Shown here piece after piece: positions 54,101 through 63,945 of a DNA stretch of 64,000 nt. The translations under genes were made by a program, and so were the position numbers. The DNA is from Siphonodentalium dalli (Eukaryota > Mollusca > Scaphopoda > Gadilida > Siphonodentaliidae). The notes under the pieces were generated by a model. That model ran no database searches, was not told the DNA's origin, and was given only the letters and a program-made list of their open reading frames with translations. How positions within the stretch are numbered: position 1 is the first letter of the stretch; each line of letters starts with the position of its first letter. The DNA lies in NCBI GenBank assembly GCA_032622095.1, contig CP136061.1, positions 221,435,148 to 221,499,147 of the forward strand. Reading direction: 5' to 3'.

Positions 54101-55478
54101 AGGCGATGCCTCCCATACTATGGAAAGTATTCTTGCCATCTAGCGTGCGCACATTACAATCGGCGTTATCGAAAACGAATTGTGTGAAGTTCGCAAGTCT
54201 AGGCGACGGACCTTTGCTTATCATGACAGAATGAACGTATTGTTGAACTTCCCGGTAGCTAGAAGAGAACATTAGTCCATTCAGAATGTCGATCAATTCC
54301 CGAGATGCGAATTTCCTATGTATGTAAACTGCTACCGACAATAATACCGGTGACAAGAATGAACGGGGCCGACAAGAACTTATTAGAGACTGACCTATGG
54401 CTGTCACGCGTCTCTGGTTGGCTTGGATGTTTTGCCCACGCTGCGACGGAGCAACAATCCCTTGTAACAAGGTTTGGAGTGTATCGGGTAGTAGATCACT
54501 AGATACAGATAACGAATCGGGTTTGGGATAAACGTCACACTCGTAAATGGTTGACCGAATATCATCGCGGACTATAGCCGATGCTTTCTTGACGATGCGC
54601 ATACGTTCATCAGTTTCATTGGTACATTTGTCTGAGTACCACGAATCATATAGTATTTTGTCTGATGAATCTCTGAATGTGACAACATTTTTTAGGGACC
54701 TCAGTGTTGTAATAGAGATTCTACTACCGAAATGCTCAAGCAGTTTGGTTTTAAGATGTTTAATTGTGTAACCGACTTCGTCACCAAGATACGATTCAAA
54801 CGTCTCTGCCAATTCGCTCAAGGAAAACTGACACTCATCGCTGTTCTCCATAAAGGTACACAATTCATGGAATGCAAGTGCTTTCTTGTCTGCAACAGGC
54901 CTACCCCGTGAAAGAGTTCGCTCAGGCTTATCTCTGACAAATCCTGTCCAGCAATCATGGTGATACCGACCTTCCTCGGCCACTAGATCGATAGCACAAC
55001 CGATCCGAGTAAGTACAGACTCACCCCATTCATCACTACGTTTCAAACAACGGGTTCTGATACTATCAACAAGAGTCAATGTTTCAACGGTGTGGACTTC
55101 TCTTCTACGTTGAACGGGTATATGAGTTTGTTTGTCGGCGGATTCTCCACAGAACAGACAATGGAGTTTAAAATTGAAAGCATCTTGATCAGAGCGCAAT
55201 TTTTTTGTCATAGATGGACCAGCTTCGTCAGATTCAGCTGCATCTAGAGACATTCTCTTACTTTTTCTTACAGAACTTTCCCGTGTATAATTCTTGTAGC
55301 AGAATCTGTGAATTTTCTCACCAACTGTGGGTTTCTTCGAACCGGCAAAAAGATTATCGCCAAGCTCGACGCTTACAGCAACCAACTTTTGTATACCCCG
55401 CTCACCAAGTGTAGTTATTCCGGACGAGCCGGTCAACTCATCGTTACATTTGATACATTTATCCATTGCCAAAGTCAC
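51105..55478 (-). CDS. Academ-like transposase with PIN/XPG nuclease and CXC domain, 1457 aa
   Basis: Uninterrupted frame, start ATG at 55478, no introns. Visible parts: Cys/His pairs C8-x2-C11...H57-x2-C60 and C107-x2-C110...H173/H174-C176, two zinc-finger-like modules; a basic stretch at 71-75. The middle region has 'VTFDQPLY' (D604), 'GGFHMIMSYLGAIG' (H632) and 'FLRAERTGDWELH' (E768), which I read tentatively as an RNase-H-fold transposase core. Residues about 1068-1275 look like an XPG/FEN1-type PIN nuclease: D1072 (VDGG), D1112 (FDGY), E1181/D1183/D1185, D1208/D1210 (GTDTDLL) and D1263 (SGCDTTS). A C-terminal tesmin/TSO1-like CXC domain (1411-1441) has nine Cys. The role should be mobilisation of the element. 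It could alternatively be a domesticated gene, but the TIRs argue against that. Confidence 0.85.
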   Translation of the reverse strand: MTLAMDKCIKCNDELTGSSGITTLGERGIQKLVAVSVELGDNLFAGSKKPTVGEKIHRFCYKNYTRESSVRKSKRMSLDAAESDEAGPSMTKKLRSDQDAFNFKLHCLFCGESADKQTHIPVQRRREVHTVETLTLVDSIRTRCLKRSDEWGESVLTRIGCAIDLVAEEGRYHHDCWTGFVRDKPERTLSRGRPVADKKALAFHELCTFMENSDECQFSLSELAETFESYLGDEVGYTIKHLKTKLLEHFGSRISITTLRSLKNVVTFRDSSDKILYDSWYSDKCTNETDERMRIVKKASAIVRDDIRSTIYECDVYPKPDSLSVSSDLLPDTLQTLLQGIVAPSQRGQNIQANQRRVTAIGQSLISSCRPRSFLSPVLLSVAVYIHRKFASRELIDILNGLMFSSSYREVQQYVHSVMISKGPSPRLANFTQFVFDNADCNVRTLDGKNTFHSMGGIACITPSRDHTEESPIKRLTGDHSNIGSGEFGYIPLKGYSKPSKSGLDEIVMKDLSTLGESDPKNLKLAKTVDSLWSLTHVLRVPCPSWAGYMHIVTSSDDYETSDVEILPFINFDPSNPSTIYTALMFAQTECEKQGLNVCPVTFDQPLYIKAVEIVSSSDKLTKVFVRLGGFHMIMSYLGAIGSIMAGSGLDELWRTVYAGGSIHHLISGHAYSRAVRAHLLTQIAITKLVFEESRTLDNIDCTEVNEIFCGLARGDCTTADAVNQESVNHLLSKLHELLQNASVGRTGKLWVQYYEQIGLLQLFLRAERTGDWELHTYCVRNMIPVFHAGGHFAYAKSSHLYLQQMNELTEIMQQDDLKLFTEKGYFTIRRSDKFWDGIYSDQTIEQCLMRMFKLPGGLTHGRGITDSTVAKWVHGLPLCLPICNALENFVNVHTGHGEQHRDLRQSSQLTDANDITKLLNWLRVHSPFQIRDPLQLVSIATGFVADETVNCDQVRKIGECCVSNVVSKTFNSIKLRRVDTVKSFASMANSIKVRGSKVVIDPTILFNRITCVIQSQAEMEEYLKYELAPKPTALFDSAGMRKTQKSTLGKILKTYGSEQTKIPEHSLFVVDGGFLLRAVVWPKQSSYKDICTSYSNYLVRHFGANVVVVFDGYACTMSTKGMEQARRSKNRYSIDINISPELPATTPQSDFLANAKNKTQLIDLLMQELSAINIQSKQAEADADVLIAETALDIAQDDNNVVVVGTDTDLLVILISRVQPGCNIHMMYSITQNLLVSVSEIATKMGDHRSNLLVAHSISGCDTTSALFRVGKKKVFSTIVSDVTSDSQQYVNTILADDSTPSAVAAAGEQLLLILYGSKTVSSLDQYRYVTYKRYVAKSKLNKPIDLASLPPSSDAAQQHVYRCYLQVQQWLGTSLPPTDWGWSLDNGLLVPTAATKPCAPDNLLNLISCGCKSACTKRCGCKKAGLSCSGLCNCSSDSCNNHRNTVLSKISEFDE

Positions 55479-56309
55479 AACAGAAAAAAGATGATAGACA
55501 CAATAAACTCAAGTACAATACCACAGAACAGATATCAATGTGCGGACCTGCTTCGTTGTCACCGTAAGGTATCAACAGGTAACGCTAAGTGATATGCCAA
55601 CAACATAACTGATCAGTTCTACAAATAACACAAGACTCTAATAATCAACAACAGGCAAAATTACATATGTATCTATCAAGGGATCATTGGTTTCAATATC
55701 TAGGCATCAAATGCGGAGTGTCCAATACTGAACAGAGCAAATTGTGCAATGGACAGACCTGGAATGCGGAATTAAAGAGCGTTGTCGTAACAAATTTGTT
55801 TATAAAGGGCGTGCACACATTACATGCCAATGCATCTTGAGTGTAGGCGAACAACGCTCTTTTTGATGCAAAATAGCCTTGAACGACTTTCATCAGGAAA
55901 TTGAATGAGAAAAGTCGATGCCGTTTGAATTTGAGTTTAGGGGGTATGGTTAATATTTCACACGTTTCACCAGTTCATTATGGAATAAATGACTATTGTT
56001 ATATATCATTATAAAGCCACTGCTTTTCTGCAATTTTTTATATATAATTTAACTCCCAAAGTAGTCGTAGATTTGATTTAATGGACGTTGTGTACCGTTG
56101 TGTGTATGAAAACAATTAAATTTTTTTTCGTAATTTTGTACATTTTCGTGAATATTTCACCATTGAGTGTGAGGATTGGTACAAAGTTGGCATTTTCTGT
56201 TGGGGATATGTATTCTCAATATAATTCAGCACGATATTTATGATTCTCACCCTACTAAGGCGAATAAGAATGAGAAATATGGAGCTGGGTCAAATTTTTT
56301 TTTCAATTT

Positions 56310-56473
56310 TTTTTTTCATCAAAAAAACGCTATAACTAAAAAAGCTCAACTCGGATTCGCGGGGACTTTTCACACTTTATCCGCAATGTGTGTCCCGGAA
56401 ACATATAAAAAAATCAGCTTTCTCCGATTTTTTTCCTTACTTTCTCATTTTTATGTCTAATGTGCCTGGACTA
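56310..56473 (-). repeat. Right terminal inverted repeat of the Academ-like element
   Basis: Complement of 50479-50640 in the same three blocks; ends '...aatgtgcctggacta' before the TAA duplication. It lies upstream of the transposase start, so it may include promoter sequence. Confidence 0.88.
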
Positions 56474-56592
56474 TAAATATAAATGGACCAACCAAATAGT
56501 TGATTTTAGCCTGAAGATAAAATATTTCAGACTTTCAGTTTAAGTTATGGACTAAAATTGCCACCAGATGACATTTGAAGATTTAGAAGGAC

Positions 56593-56868
56593 TTAACACT
56601 TCCATGACTGGAGCTTCCTGAAAACCTTGAAAACCTTGTGCTAATGCATTCTCTTATATATGCGAGTTTCGCATAAGGAGCCATGCATACATGTATATAA
56701 GAGAATACATTGGCCTAACAATATTTACCTTGACCATGTAATTAAGCCAGTGCATTCTCTTATAAATGCGACGCTCCATATGGGAGACTCGCATATATAA
56801 GAGAATGCACCAGTTGGCACATAATCTTTAATGCTGCACCAGCACAGTTCCCGTCATGAAAGGGTTAA
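56593..56868. mobile_element. TTAA-type MITE, family F (copy)
   Basis: TTAA + CACTTCCATGACTGGAGCTT...CCGTCATGAAAGGG + TTAA with two palindromes of the shared type and 'atatttaccttgaccatgta' between them. Confidence 0.85.
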
Positions 56869-57033
56869 ACTGGTATTGCTCTATTCCTGTCTGATGAATC
56901 TGGGGTTTGCTTTGTGGCAATGTCAGACCCATTATACGGGTTATATCATATAATGATTAAAGATTTATTCAGGGTTTCAGGGCAATTTTTATGGAATCTA
57001 TTTAATTTCACAGAATGCATTTGGTAACTATAT

Positions 57034-57169
57034 TTAACCCTTTCAGTGCCAAGTCCGATTTAAGAGCTCTTTCCATCAATGTATCACATTATTATAATCA
57101 ATAAATTTGAAAAATGATCAAGGAAATATGGGTTGATACCAAAATCGGACTTGGCACTGAAATGGTTAA
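57034..57169. mobile_element. TTAA-type MITE, family E (short form)
   Basis: TTAA + CCCTTTCAGTGCCAAGTCCG...CGGACTTGGCACTGAAATGG + TTAA, 136 bp. Same ends as the element at 15126-15419 but without the internal 'atgcattctcttata' palindrome. Confidence 0.88.
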
Positions 57170-57199
57170 GGTTATGCATGCCTTGATTACCACTGCTGA

Positions 57200-58685
57200 G
57201 TATATATTGAAAGTGTCAATGACACTGTAGCTCAACTTGGAAAGGGAATAATTTAATGTATTACAGTCAATGGAGCGATTATGAATGTGGAAAGTTGAAT
57301 GTCTAATACTAGTTTATAGACATGAAGAGAAAAGTAAAATCCAAGATGGCTGCTGACGGCCATGTCTTCGGCCGAATGACCCCAAAATGATTGTATCCCA
57401 TCCGCATGTCATCATTAACATCCATGACAAATTTTATGACGATCAGACTAAAGGTACGACCTGTAGCCCATGCTAAAGAATTTAGTCATACAAAGAGTAA
57501 AATCCAAGATGGCTGCTGGCGGCCATGTTTTTTGAACAAATGACCCCAAAATGACTCGTTCCCATCTACATGTCATTGCTAACATCCATGACAAATTTTA
57601 TGATGATCAGACTAAAGGTACGACCTGTAGCCCGTGCTAAAGGATTTAGTCATACAAAGAGTAAAATCCAAGATGGCTGCTGCGGTCATTTTTTTTGGCC
57701 GAATGACTCCAAAATTAATCGTTCCCATCTACATGTCAATATTAACATCCATGATAAATTTTATGATGATCAGACGAACAGTACGACCTGTAGCCTGTGC
57801 TAATGGATTGAATTTTGAAATCAAAGATGGCCACTGGCGGCCATGTTTTTCATCCAAATGACCCCAAAATGACTCGTTCCCATCTACATTCCAATTTCAA
57901 CAGCCACGAAAAATTTCATGATGATCAGACTCAAGGTACGACCTGTAGTCCGTGCTAAAGGATTTAGTCATACAAAGAGTAAAATCCAAGATGGCTTCTG
58001 GTGGCCATGTTTTTTGGCCGAATGACCCCAAAATGACTCGTTCCCATCTACATGTCATTATTACCATTCGTGACAAATTTCATGATGATCAGACTAAAGG
58101 TACGACCTGTAGCCCGTGCTAAAGGATTTAGTCATACAAAGAGTAAAATCCAAGATGGCTGCTGGCGGCCATGTTTTTTGCCCGAATGACCCCAAAATGA
58201 CTCGTTCCCATCTACATGTCATTGTTAACATCCATGACAAATTTTATGATGATCTGACAAAAGATACGACCTGTAGCCCGTGTCAAAGGATTTAGTCTTG
58301 CAAAGAGTAAAATCTAAGATGGCTGCCGGCGGCCATGTTTTTTGGCCAAATGACCCCAAAATTACTCGTTCCCATCTACATGTCAATATTAACATCCATG
58401 ACAAATTTCATGACAATAAGACGAACGGTACAGCCTGTAGCCCGTGCTAATGGATTGAATTTTGAAATCCAAGATGGCCACTGGTGGCCATGTTTTTTTT
58501 CCAAATGACCCCAAAATGACTCGTTCCCATCTACATGTCAATGTCAACATCCATGACAAATTTCATAATAATCGGACCAAAGGTACGAACTGTAGCCCGT
58601 GCTAAAGGAAATTGTTGACGCATCACGCACACACGGACGACGGATACCAAGCCATGGCAATAGCCCCCCATCAAGAAAGGGTTAA
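57200..58685 (+). repeat. G-family tandem array, about 165-bp units, eight or so copies
   Basis: It starts at the hairpin 'gaaagtgtcaatgacactgt' + 'agctcaacttgg'. Units follow with 'gtaaaatccaagatggctgc', 'ggcggccatgttttttggcc', 'gaatgaccccaaaatgactc', 'gttcccatctacatgtcaat', 'tgacaaatttcatgatgatc' and 'gtacgacctgtagcccgtgc'. It ends with 'cacgcacacacggacgacgg' and 'atagccccccatcaagaaag'. This is the clearest complete element of this type in the window. Confidence 0.88.
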
Positions 58686-58717
58686 GATTAGTATAAACGG
58701 AAACATCCTGAGACATA

Positions 58718-58931
58718 CAGTAATGCCCTAATTAATCGACTGCTTAACGATAGTAGAATTATGGGTAACTTTTCATGATTTAGTCGGAAATATGGCTTGT
58801 TGCCATTCACCGGAAAGCTCTCCCGAGAGCTTTCCGATGAATGGCAACACAAGCCATATTTCCGACTAAATACTGAAAAGTTACCCATAATTCTGCTGTC
58901 ATTAAGCAGTCGATTAATTAGGGCATTACTG
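58718..58931. mobile_element. Foldback MITE, family B (copy)
   Basis: Complete palindrome 'cagtaatgccctaattaatc' to 'gattaattagggcattactg' with TA flanks. A few mismatches between the arms. Confidence 0.9.
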
Positions 58932-59263
58932 TACATCTACAGGTATCTATTTTTATTGAAGATGGTACTTCGCTTCCCCAAAATTTCTGCATTAAGCTGT
59001 ATTAAGACGTATAAGCTAATAATTTTGAGTCAAAAAGAATTGTCGCCAAAGGCGTCTATAACTAGAAAATATTTTTTCTATATTTTATTGCATGCAACAT
59101 AACATTTTTATTGAAAATCTGTCTTTCAAAGAAAATCTATGTCAACATTCAAATTTAAATCATGTCAAATTTATCAATATTATATTCTCTGTTTGTTTTC
59201 TTTGTGTGGAGTTTTGAGTACAGCTGTACCTGGAATGACCAGTACGCTGCCCAGTATGCCAGT

Positions 59264-59491
59264 ACTTAATGGTCAAATAGGTACAGACTAACATTACACA
59301 ATAGGTTTATCAATGATTTTCACTGACAGGTAAACAAAGTGAATGAATTATAGCATTATGATGCCCGGGTGATCAAGACTTAATGGTCAAATAGGTACAG
59401 ACTAACATTACACAATAGGTTTATCAATGATTTTCACTGACAGGTAAACAAAGTGAATGAATTATAGCATTATGATGCCCGGGTGATCAAG
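59264..59491 (+). repeat. 114-bp tandem duplication
   Basis: Two essentially identical units (59264-59377 and 59378-59491) beginning 'acttaatggtcaaataggta' and ending 'gatgcccgggtgatcaag'. Near-identity implies a recent event or an assembly artefact. Confidence 0.92.
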
Positions 59492-60545
59492 CTACTCTCT
59501 GCTTGCAGGTGGAGATATGCGATGTCACACGAAGGGCTGTAATCAATAGTGCCTTCACAAATTGTCATCAAAACATAGAAGAATATATAGATAAGGGCCG
59601 GGAATTTATTTGCAAACAAAATAATAAGATCCAAGGTACATGTAGTGATATAAAGCCGCCTGAATTTTCATGTATTTTCCGATGCCGTGGTGTTTGCTTA
59701 CCTGTATGTTGTGTAAATTCATGACAATTATGAAATTGAATTCAAACATGTACGTGTATATATTTTACAAATGTACATGTACATGTTATTATCAAAGCTA
59801 TTGATTATCTCCTCGGTTGACATCAGTCACACGTAAAATTCAACAATTTATAAGTTATATAAATCTATCGTAAATGGGTTGCTGAGTTTATATGTTATGC
59901 TAATATATCTTAAATGGGTTGCAAAGTTTAAATATATTGAAATTGGACCATTAAAAGATTACATTGCCTTGAACAGCTTGACATTGATCAAATATGGAAT
60001 ATCAACAATAATATCTTGAAAACATTTTCTAAGTCGAAAAAATACATGTATCTGGGCCACGTTTCCAAAAAAATTACTGATAAATGTAGGAATAAAATCT
60101 CCAGATAGAGTTGCGTCTATGGACGGACGACAGGCAGACAAGCTGATTCATATACATAAGTTGTTATGGGGGTATAACAAGTACTAGTAGTTCTATAAAC
60201 AGGGATGTAGCTAGAGGGTCTTCGTTCAGCGGTGGGGATGTCCATCTTGAAATTTCCAACTGCACACTTCTACCCTCCACCCATAGTTCAAAGCCATCCC
60301 CTCCCAACTGGACCAAACTCTCACGATTTCGTAAAATTCCTTTTGCACATCCCCGTTACATGTAGGTTGGAATTTTACAACTGGTAACTCAAGCTTTAAC
60401 AAATTTAGAAAAAATTCTAGCCTGACCAGGACATGCTCATTTTTTTTAACCGGACGACCCATTAAAGGGGTTTCCATGCCTGAGCTATGTCAGGAGGTGG
60501 AAAGTTTAGATGGACCTATACATAAAACTACTTAATTGTTGAGCT
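59492..60545. other. No gene recognised; H-type fragment near 60030-60180
   Basis: 60030-60180 carries 'ttctaagtcgaaaaaataca', 'taaatgtaggaataaaatct', 'atggacggacgacaggcaga' and a 'ttatgggggtataac' tail, the end of an H-type element. A 'tttaaatatattg...' A+T region precedes it. No exon supported. Confidence 0.55.
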
Positions 60546-60558
60546 ACACACCCACCAC

Positions 60559-61474
60559 TAGTCCAAGTCTTCTTGTACTCAAACCAGCTAAGATATTGGT
60601 ATGGCGATTTGCTGGTATTTAGTCCAAGCCCGCCTGCATGCATAGGCTTCTTATAACACGACTTACGCCCAGGATCTGTGGCGGGAATTTGTGGTGTATT
60701 TTACTCGATTTACCTAAAAAATCAATACATGATGCTATATACATCGGAAAGAGTGACATCTTATGGTCATAATGGTGTATAATAATCCAACTTTCATGTT
60801 AAATTACGCATAGAATATTCCGGTCGATTGTCACCGACATCGCTGTATATTTTGTTTACGTTTTAGCCGAAGTCGTACGGAAGAACTCCGGCACAGTCCG
60901 GAGTTTGGTCTGGCTATACAAACAAAATGGCGGCCCCCATATAATTCTAATGCTCGTTGTGTTTACACTGTTTTAAACTGTGAGATGGTTGTAATTCCTG
61001 CAATTTATTTAATGTATTACATTTATATCTTCAATATTTACTTAATCTATGCATTTATTTATTTATTGACACGTACAATTACGATTACAATGGAGAATTC
61101 ATCGTGCGTGGTTGATCGACAATCTACGGAATATTTTCCCCGAAAAATGCCGAACGCAGTTCGCGAGGTCAACTGAGTTTGCATACTTTTAAAATTATGT
61201 AAACATTGCGTTAAATGTATCTTTTCACATTAAATTACCGCGTTCAAATCACAACTGATGTGGGTTTCAGATCAAATAGCATGTCTTCTGTGGAAAATAT
61301 CCGTTTATTGTCGCAATTGTGATATTTTATTTCATATAATTGTGGTTTTATTTGAGCGGGTCACTAACGCTTAAGTCGTGTTATAAGAAGCCTATGCAGG
61401 CGGGCTTGGACTAAACACCAGCAAATCGCCATACCAATATCTTAGCTGGTTTTAGTACAAGAAGATTTGGACTA
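60559..61474. mobile_element. MULE-like non-autonomous element, 916 bp, long TIRs
   Basis: Terminal repeats of about 105-115 bp: left TAGTCCAAGTCTTCTTGTAC...'cttcttataacacgactta', right the complement, with few mismatches and one 4-bp indel. A perfect 9-bp target duplication ACCCACCAC flanks it (60550-60558 and 61475-61483). Long TIRs plus a 9-bp TSD fit Mutator-like elements. The interior has no transposase; the frame at 60985-61176 has no recognised domain. Confidence 0.88.
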
Positions 61475-61540
61475 ACCCACCACATGAAGGAATCTATAAG
61501 TACAAGAAGATTTGGACTAACCCACCACATGAAGGAATCT
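61456..61540 (+). repeat. Tandem duplication of the MULE right end and flank
   Basis: 'tacaagaagatttggactaa' + 'cccaccacatgaaggaatct' occurs twice in a row (first at about 61456, again at 61501). The element's terminus plus flanking host DNA was duplicated after insertion. Confidence 0.85.
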
Positions 61541-62255
61541 ATACTATCTGAAGACCACATCAAGCTTATTATATAACAATAAAAATGTCAAAAAGATGAC
61601 TTTATAATCATAGTTTTAGAAGGGAAATTTTTGGAACAGCATTCTCAGCAAATACACAAATTGAGTACAAATGAATAACTGCTATAAAAAGTTGAATGGA
61701 AATTTAATTGAGTTCAATATTGCTTCAAGAATCTCATCATTATGTTAGGTGTGTGTGCTGAAAAATGGTTAACATACATATTGCAAAAATTGATATAAAC
61801 CTTTGGGCTGAGATGAGTTTTAGCCTGGCTTTTAGGTCACAAGTCCATAGCCAAATTACCAGCTCTCACTGACACTATGGCCTATTATTGTTGATTGCTC
61901 CCAGCTTGACTGACCGGAATACCAACATTGGGCTAGGTCCTTGGTGTAACAGTTCATGGTAATGGTTCTGTGTAAGTCATCTACACTTTCCGCCTACTGA
62001 CATAGCTCAGGCTAAACGTATTTGAATCCCAACTGTCTATGGTCCTTACACACCAAATGTCAGATTACTCTGTCAGATGGTTCCAGAGAAGATGTTTTAA
62101 TGTGTTGTATAAATGATTTCATTGGACAACAAGAGCATCGCTAGGGCGTGGCAAAATACGACCTTTAGCCATTTCGAATTGTACTACCGCAAAATAAAAT
62201 AATACTTCAAGCTTACATTTGAAGAATATCTAATATATCCCTAATTTCAATGCCA
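61541..62255. other. No gene recognised
   Basis: No supported exon or repeat structure. A short match to 60475-60490 ('tgacatagctcagg' and its inverse) lies near 61998. Confidence 0.45.
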
Positions 62256-62610
62256 AAATGTGGTCAAATTCTAAGTCGAAAAATGGCCGTGACTCATTCG
62301 AAATAATTAAACAGAACCTATATTCGAACTTGGCTGATTATAATAGTCCTCCGAACCCGTTGGGTCGGCGGACAAAAAGGGCCGTAACTCAAGTAAAAAT
62401 AATTGGACAGAACCCATATTCGAACTTGGCCTGAATCTTTAGCTGGGAAATACACATACCAACTTTGGTTCAGATCAAATAATCTAAACTGGAGTTATCG
62501 ATCGGAAACCAAAAATGTTAACGGATGGATGGATGGACGGACGGACGGACAGAAAGACTGATTACATAATACGACCTTTTAAAAAAAAGGGCATATAAAA
62601 AATGGCAAGT
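62256..62610 (+). repeat. H-family tandem-repeat element
   Basis: Two units with 'ctaagtcgaaaaatggccgt', 'acccatattcgaacttggcc', 'acataccaactttggttcag' and 'agttatcgatcggaaacca'. It ends 'ggatggatggacggacggac' and a terminal hairpin 'ccttttaaaaaaaagg' + 'gcatataaaa'. Confidence 0.8.
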
Positions 62611-62747
62611 CCTCCTAAGTGATGCGATTTCTTGACTGGTCGGTCCCATTTTAACAAATCTGTATCCCAGTCACACAATTGCAAGGACCCTCCATCTATA
62701 TCTATATTTGCGAATGTCTGTCTGTCTGTGTTCTATAGAAATTCACA

Positions 62748-63330
62748 GGGGACCATCTATATGGCACTAAAGGGGTCTACTAGGTGTAACTTTTCACGAG
62801 AGAGATAATGGTGTGGGTTAGAATTTTCTAAAGTGACGCGGTTGTTTTCAGGGGCAAAAAATGGGGAGGGGCAGGAAAAAAAATGTCGCCGATTGCCACG
62901 AAACTTATATATAATCATCCTCATGATATAAGGAGTCTGATGGCATGGTTTAAATATGTCAAATGTGGCGCCGTTCGAGTCAGGGACGCATGGAAGCGGA
63001 GAGGGGCACCAAAATTGATAAACTAAGTTTAGCCGAGGGACCATCTAGATGGCACCAAACGGGTCTACTAGGGGTAACGTTTTGCGAGAAAGATAATGGT
63101 GCAGCTTAGAATTTTCTAAAGTGACGCCGCTGTCAGGGGCAGAACAGAGGAGGGGCAGACAAATTTTTTGCCGCCGATTGCCACGAAACTTTTATATAAT
63201 CATTGCCATGATATGAGGAATCTAATGGTGCTGTTTAAATATGTCAAACGTGGCGCCATTCGCGTTAGGGATACACGGAAAGGGAGAAGGCCACCCATAT
63301 TGATAAAACTAATTTTAGCGCCGATTTCCA
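62748..63330 (+). repeat. About 289-bp tandem duplication, two units
   Basis: 'gggaccatctatatggcact' at 62748 and 'gggaccatctagatggcacc' at 63037 start parallel units that share 'ggggtctactaggtgtaac', 'ttagaattttctaaagtgac' and 'cgccgattgccacgaaactt'. A partial third unit follows ('gcgccgatttccaccaaatt'). No coding function found. Confidence 0.85.
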
Positions 63331-63819
63331 CCAAATTGATGTATATTCTTTTTCATGATAAAAGGAATCTAATTGTGCGATTTAAAGACTCCAAATTGCT
63401 GTTATTTGGATGAAAGTTTGTGGAAGGGGCACTCAATTTGAATGGGTTTAGTCGCCACCACATTTATACTTAGCATCCCCATTGCCACAATGAGCTCCCA
63501 CAGGACCTTCATTAGAGAAATAGTTCGCTTCTTACACCCACCCACAAAAACAAATATCTCCATAGTGCTGAAGAACCCCACATAATCCATTTTCTAGTTG
63601 GTAGAGGTGCGTTCACTATATATTACGTATATATTATATCTCACATGACTTTCTCGTGTTCTGATTGGCTGCAAACTGCTAGCTATATGTATACTATTTT
63701 ATAATAGTACCCCAGTAGAATTCCTATTCGCCTGCTATTCTTTTTTTATTTATAGTAACAGACGCATTTACTTTAGAAATTTCCTTTTTATTTTTTAGTT
63801 TACGAGTTCTCTCTATATC

Positions 63820-63945
63820 CCCAAATTGGCTGACGACACAGAGGATGAATTTTGTGATGCTAACCCACTGTGAAGGGTAGCGTCACTAAATTCACCCTCT
63901 GGGGACCTCATTCTGAATATGTCCAGCACAATATTTTGATGCCTA
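63820..63945. mobile_element. Family D MITE, right part
   Basis: One hairpin ('gaggatgaattttgtgatgc' to 'gcgtcactaaattcaccctc' + 'tggggacctcattctg') followed by the decayed TIR 'ccagcacaatattttgatgc'. The left part is missing. Confidence 0.75.

Larger units (their letters stand above)
50479..56473 (-). mobile_element. Academ-like autonomous DNA transposon, 5995 bp
   Basis: The ends read TAGTCCAGGCACATTAG inward on both sides, flanked by TAA (50476-50478 and 56474-56476), a 3-bp target duplication. Beyond the first 17 bp the terminal regions share 'ggaaaaaaatcggagaaagc' + 'tgattttttt' and 'atccgagttgagctttttt' in inverted order over about 160 bp, so the TIRs are long but patchy. The interior has a single intact 1457-codon ORF on the minus strand and about 600-1000 bp of non-coding DNA on each side. 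An XPG-like nuclease plus 3-bp TSD are hallmarks of the Academ superfamily; the classification is inferred. The intact ORF and matching ends suggest recent activity. Confidence 0.85.

Noticed and set aside
51139-55592. Many short plus-strand ORFs
   Set aside because: They are shadows of the 1457-codon minus-strand transposase frame.
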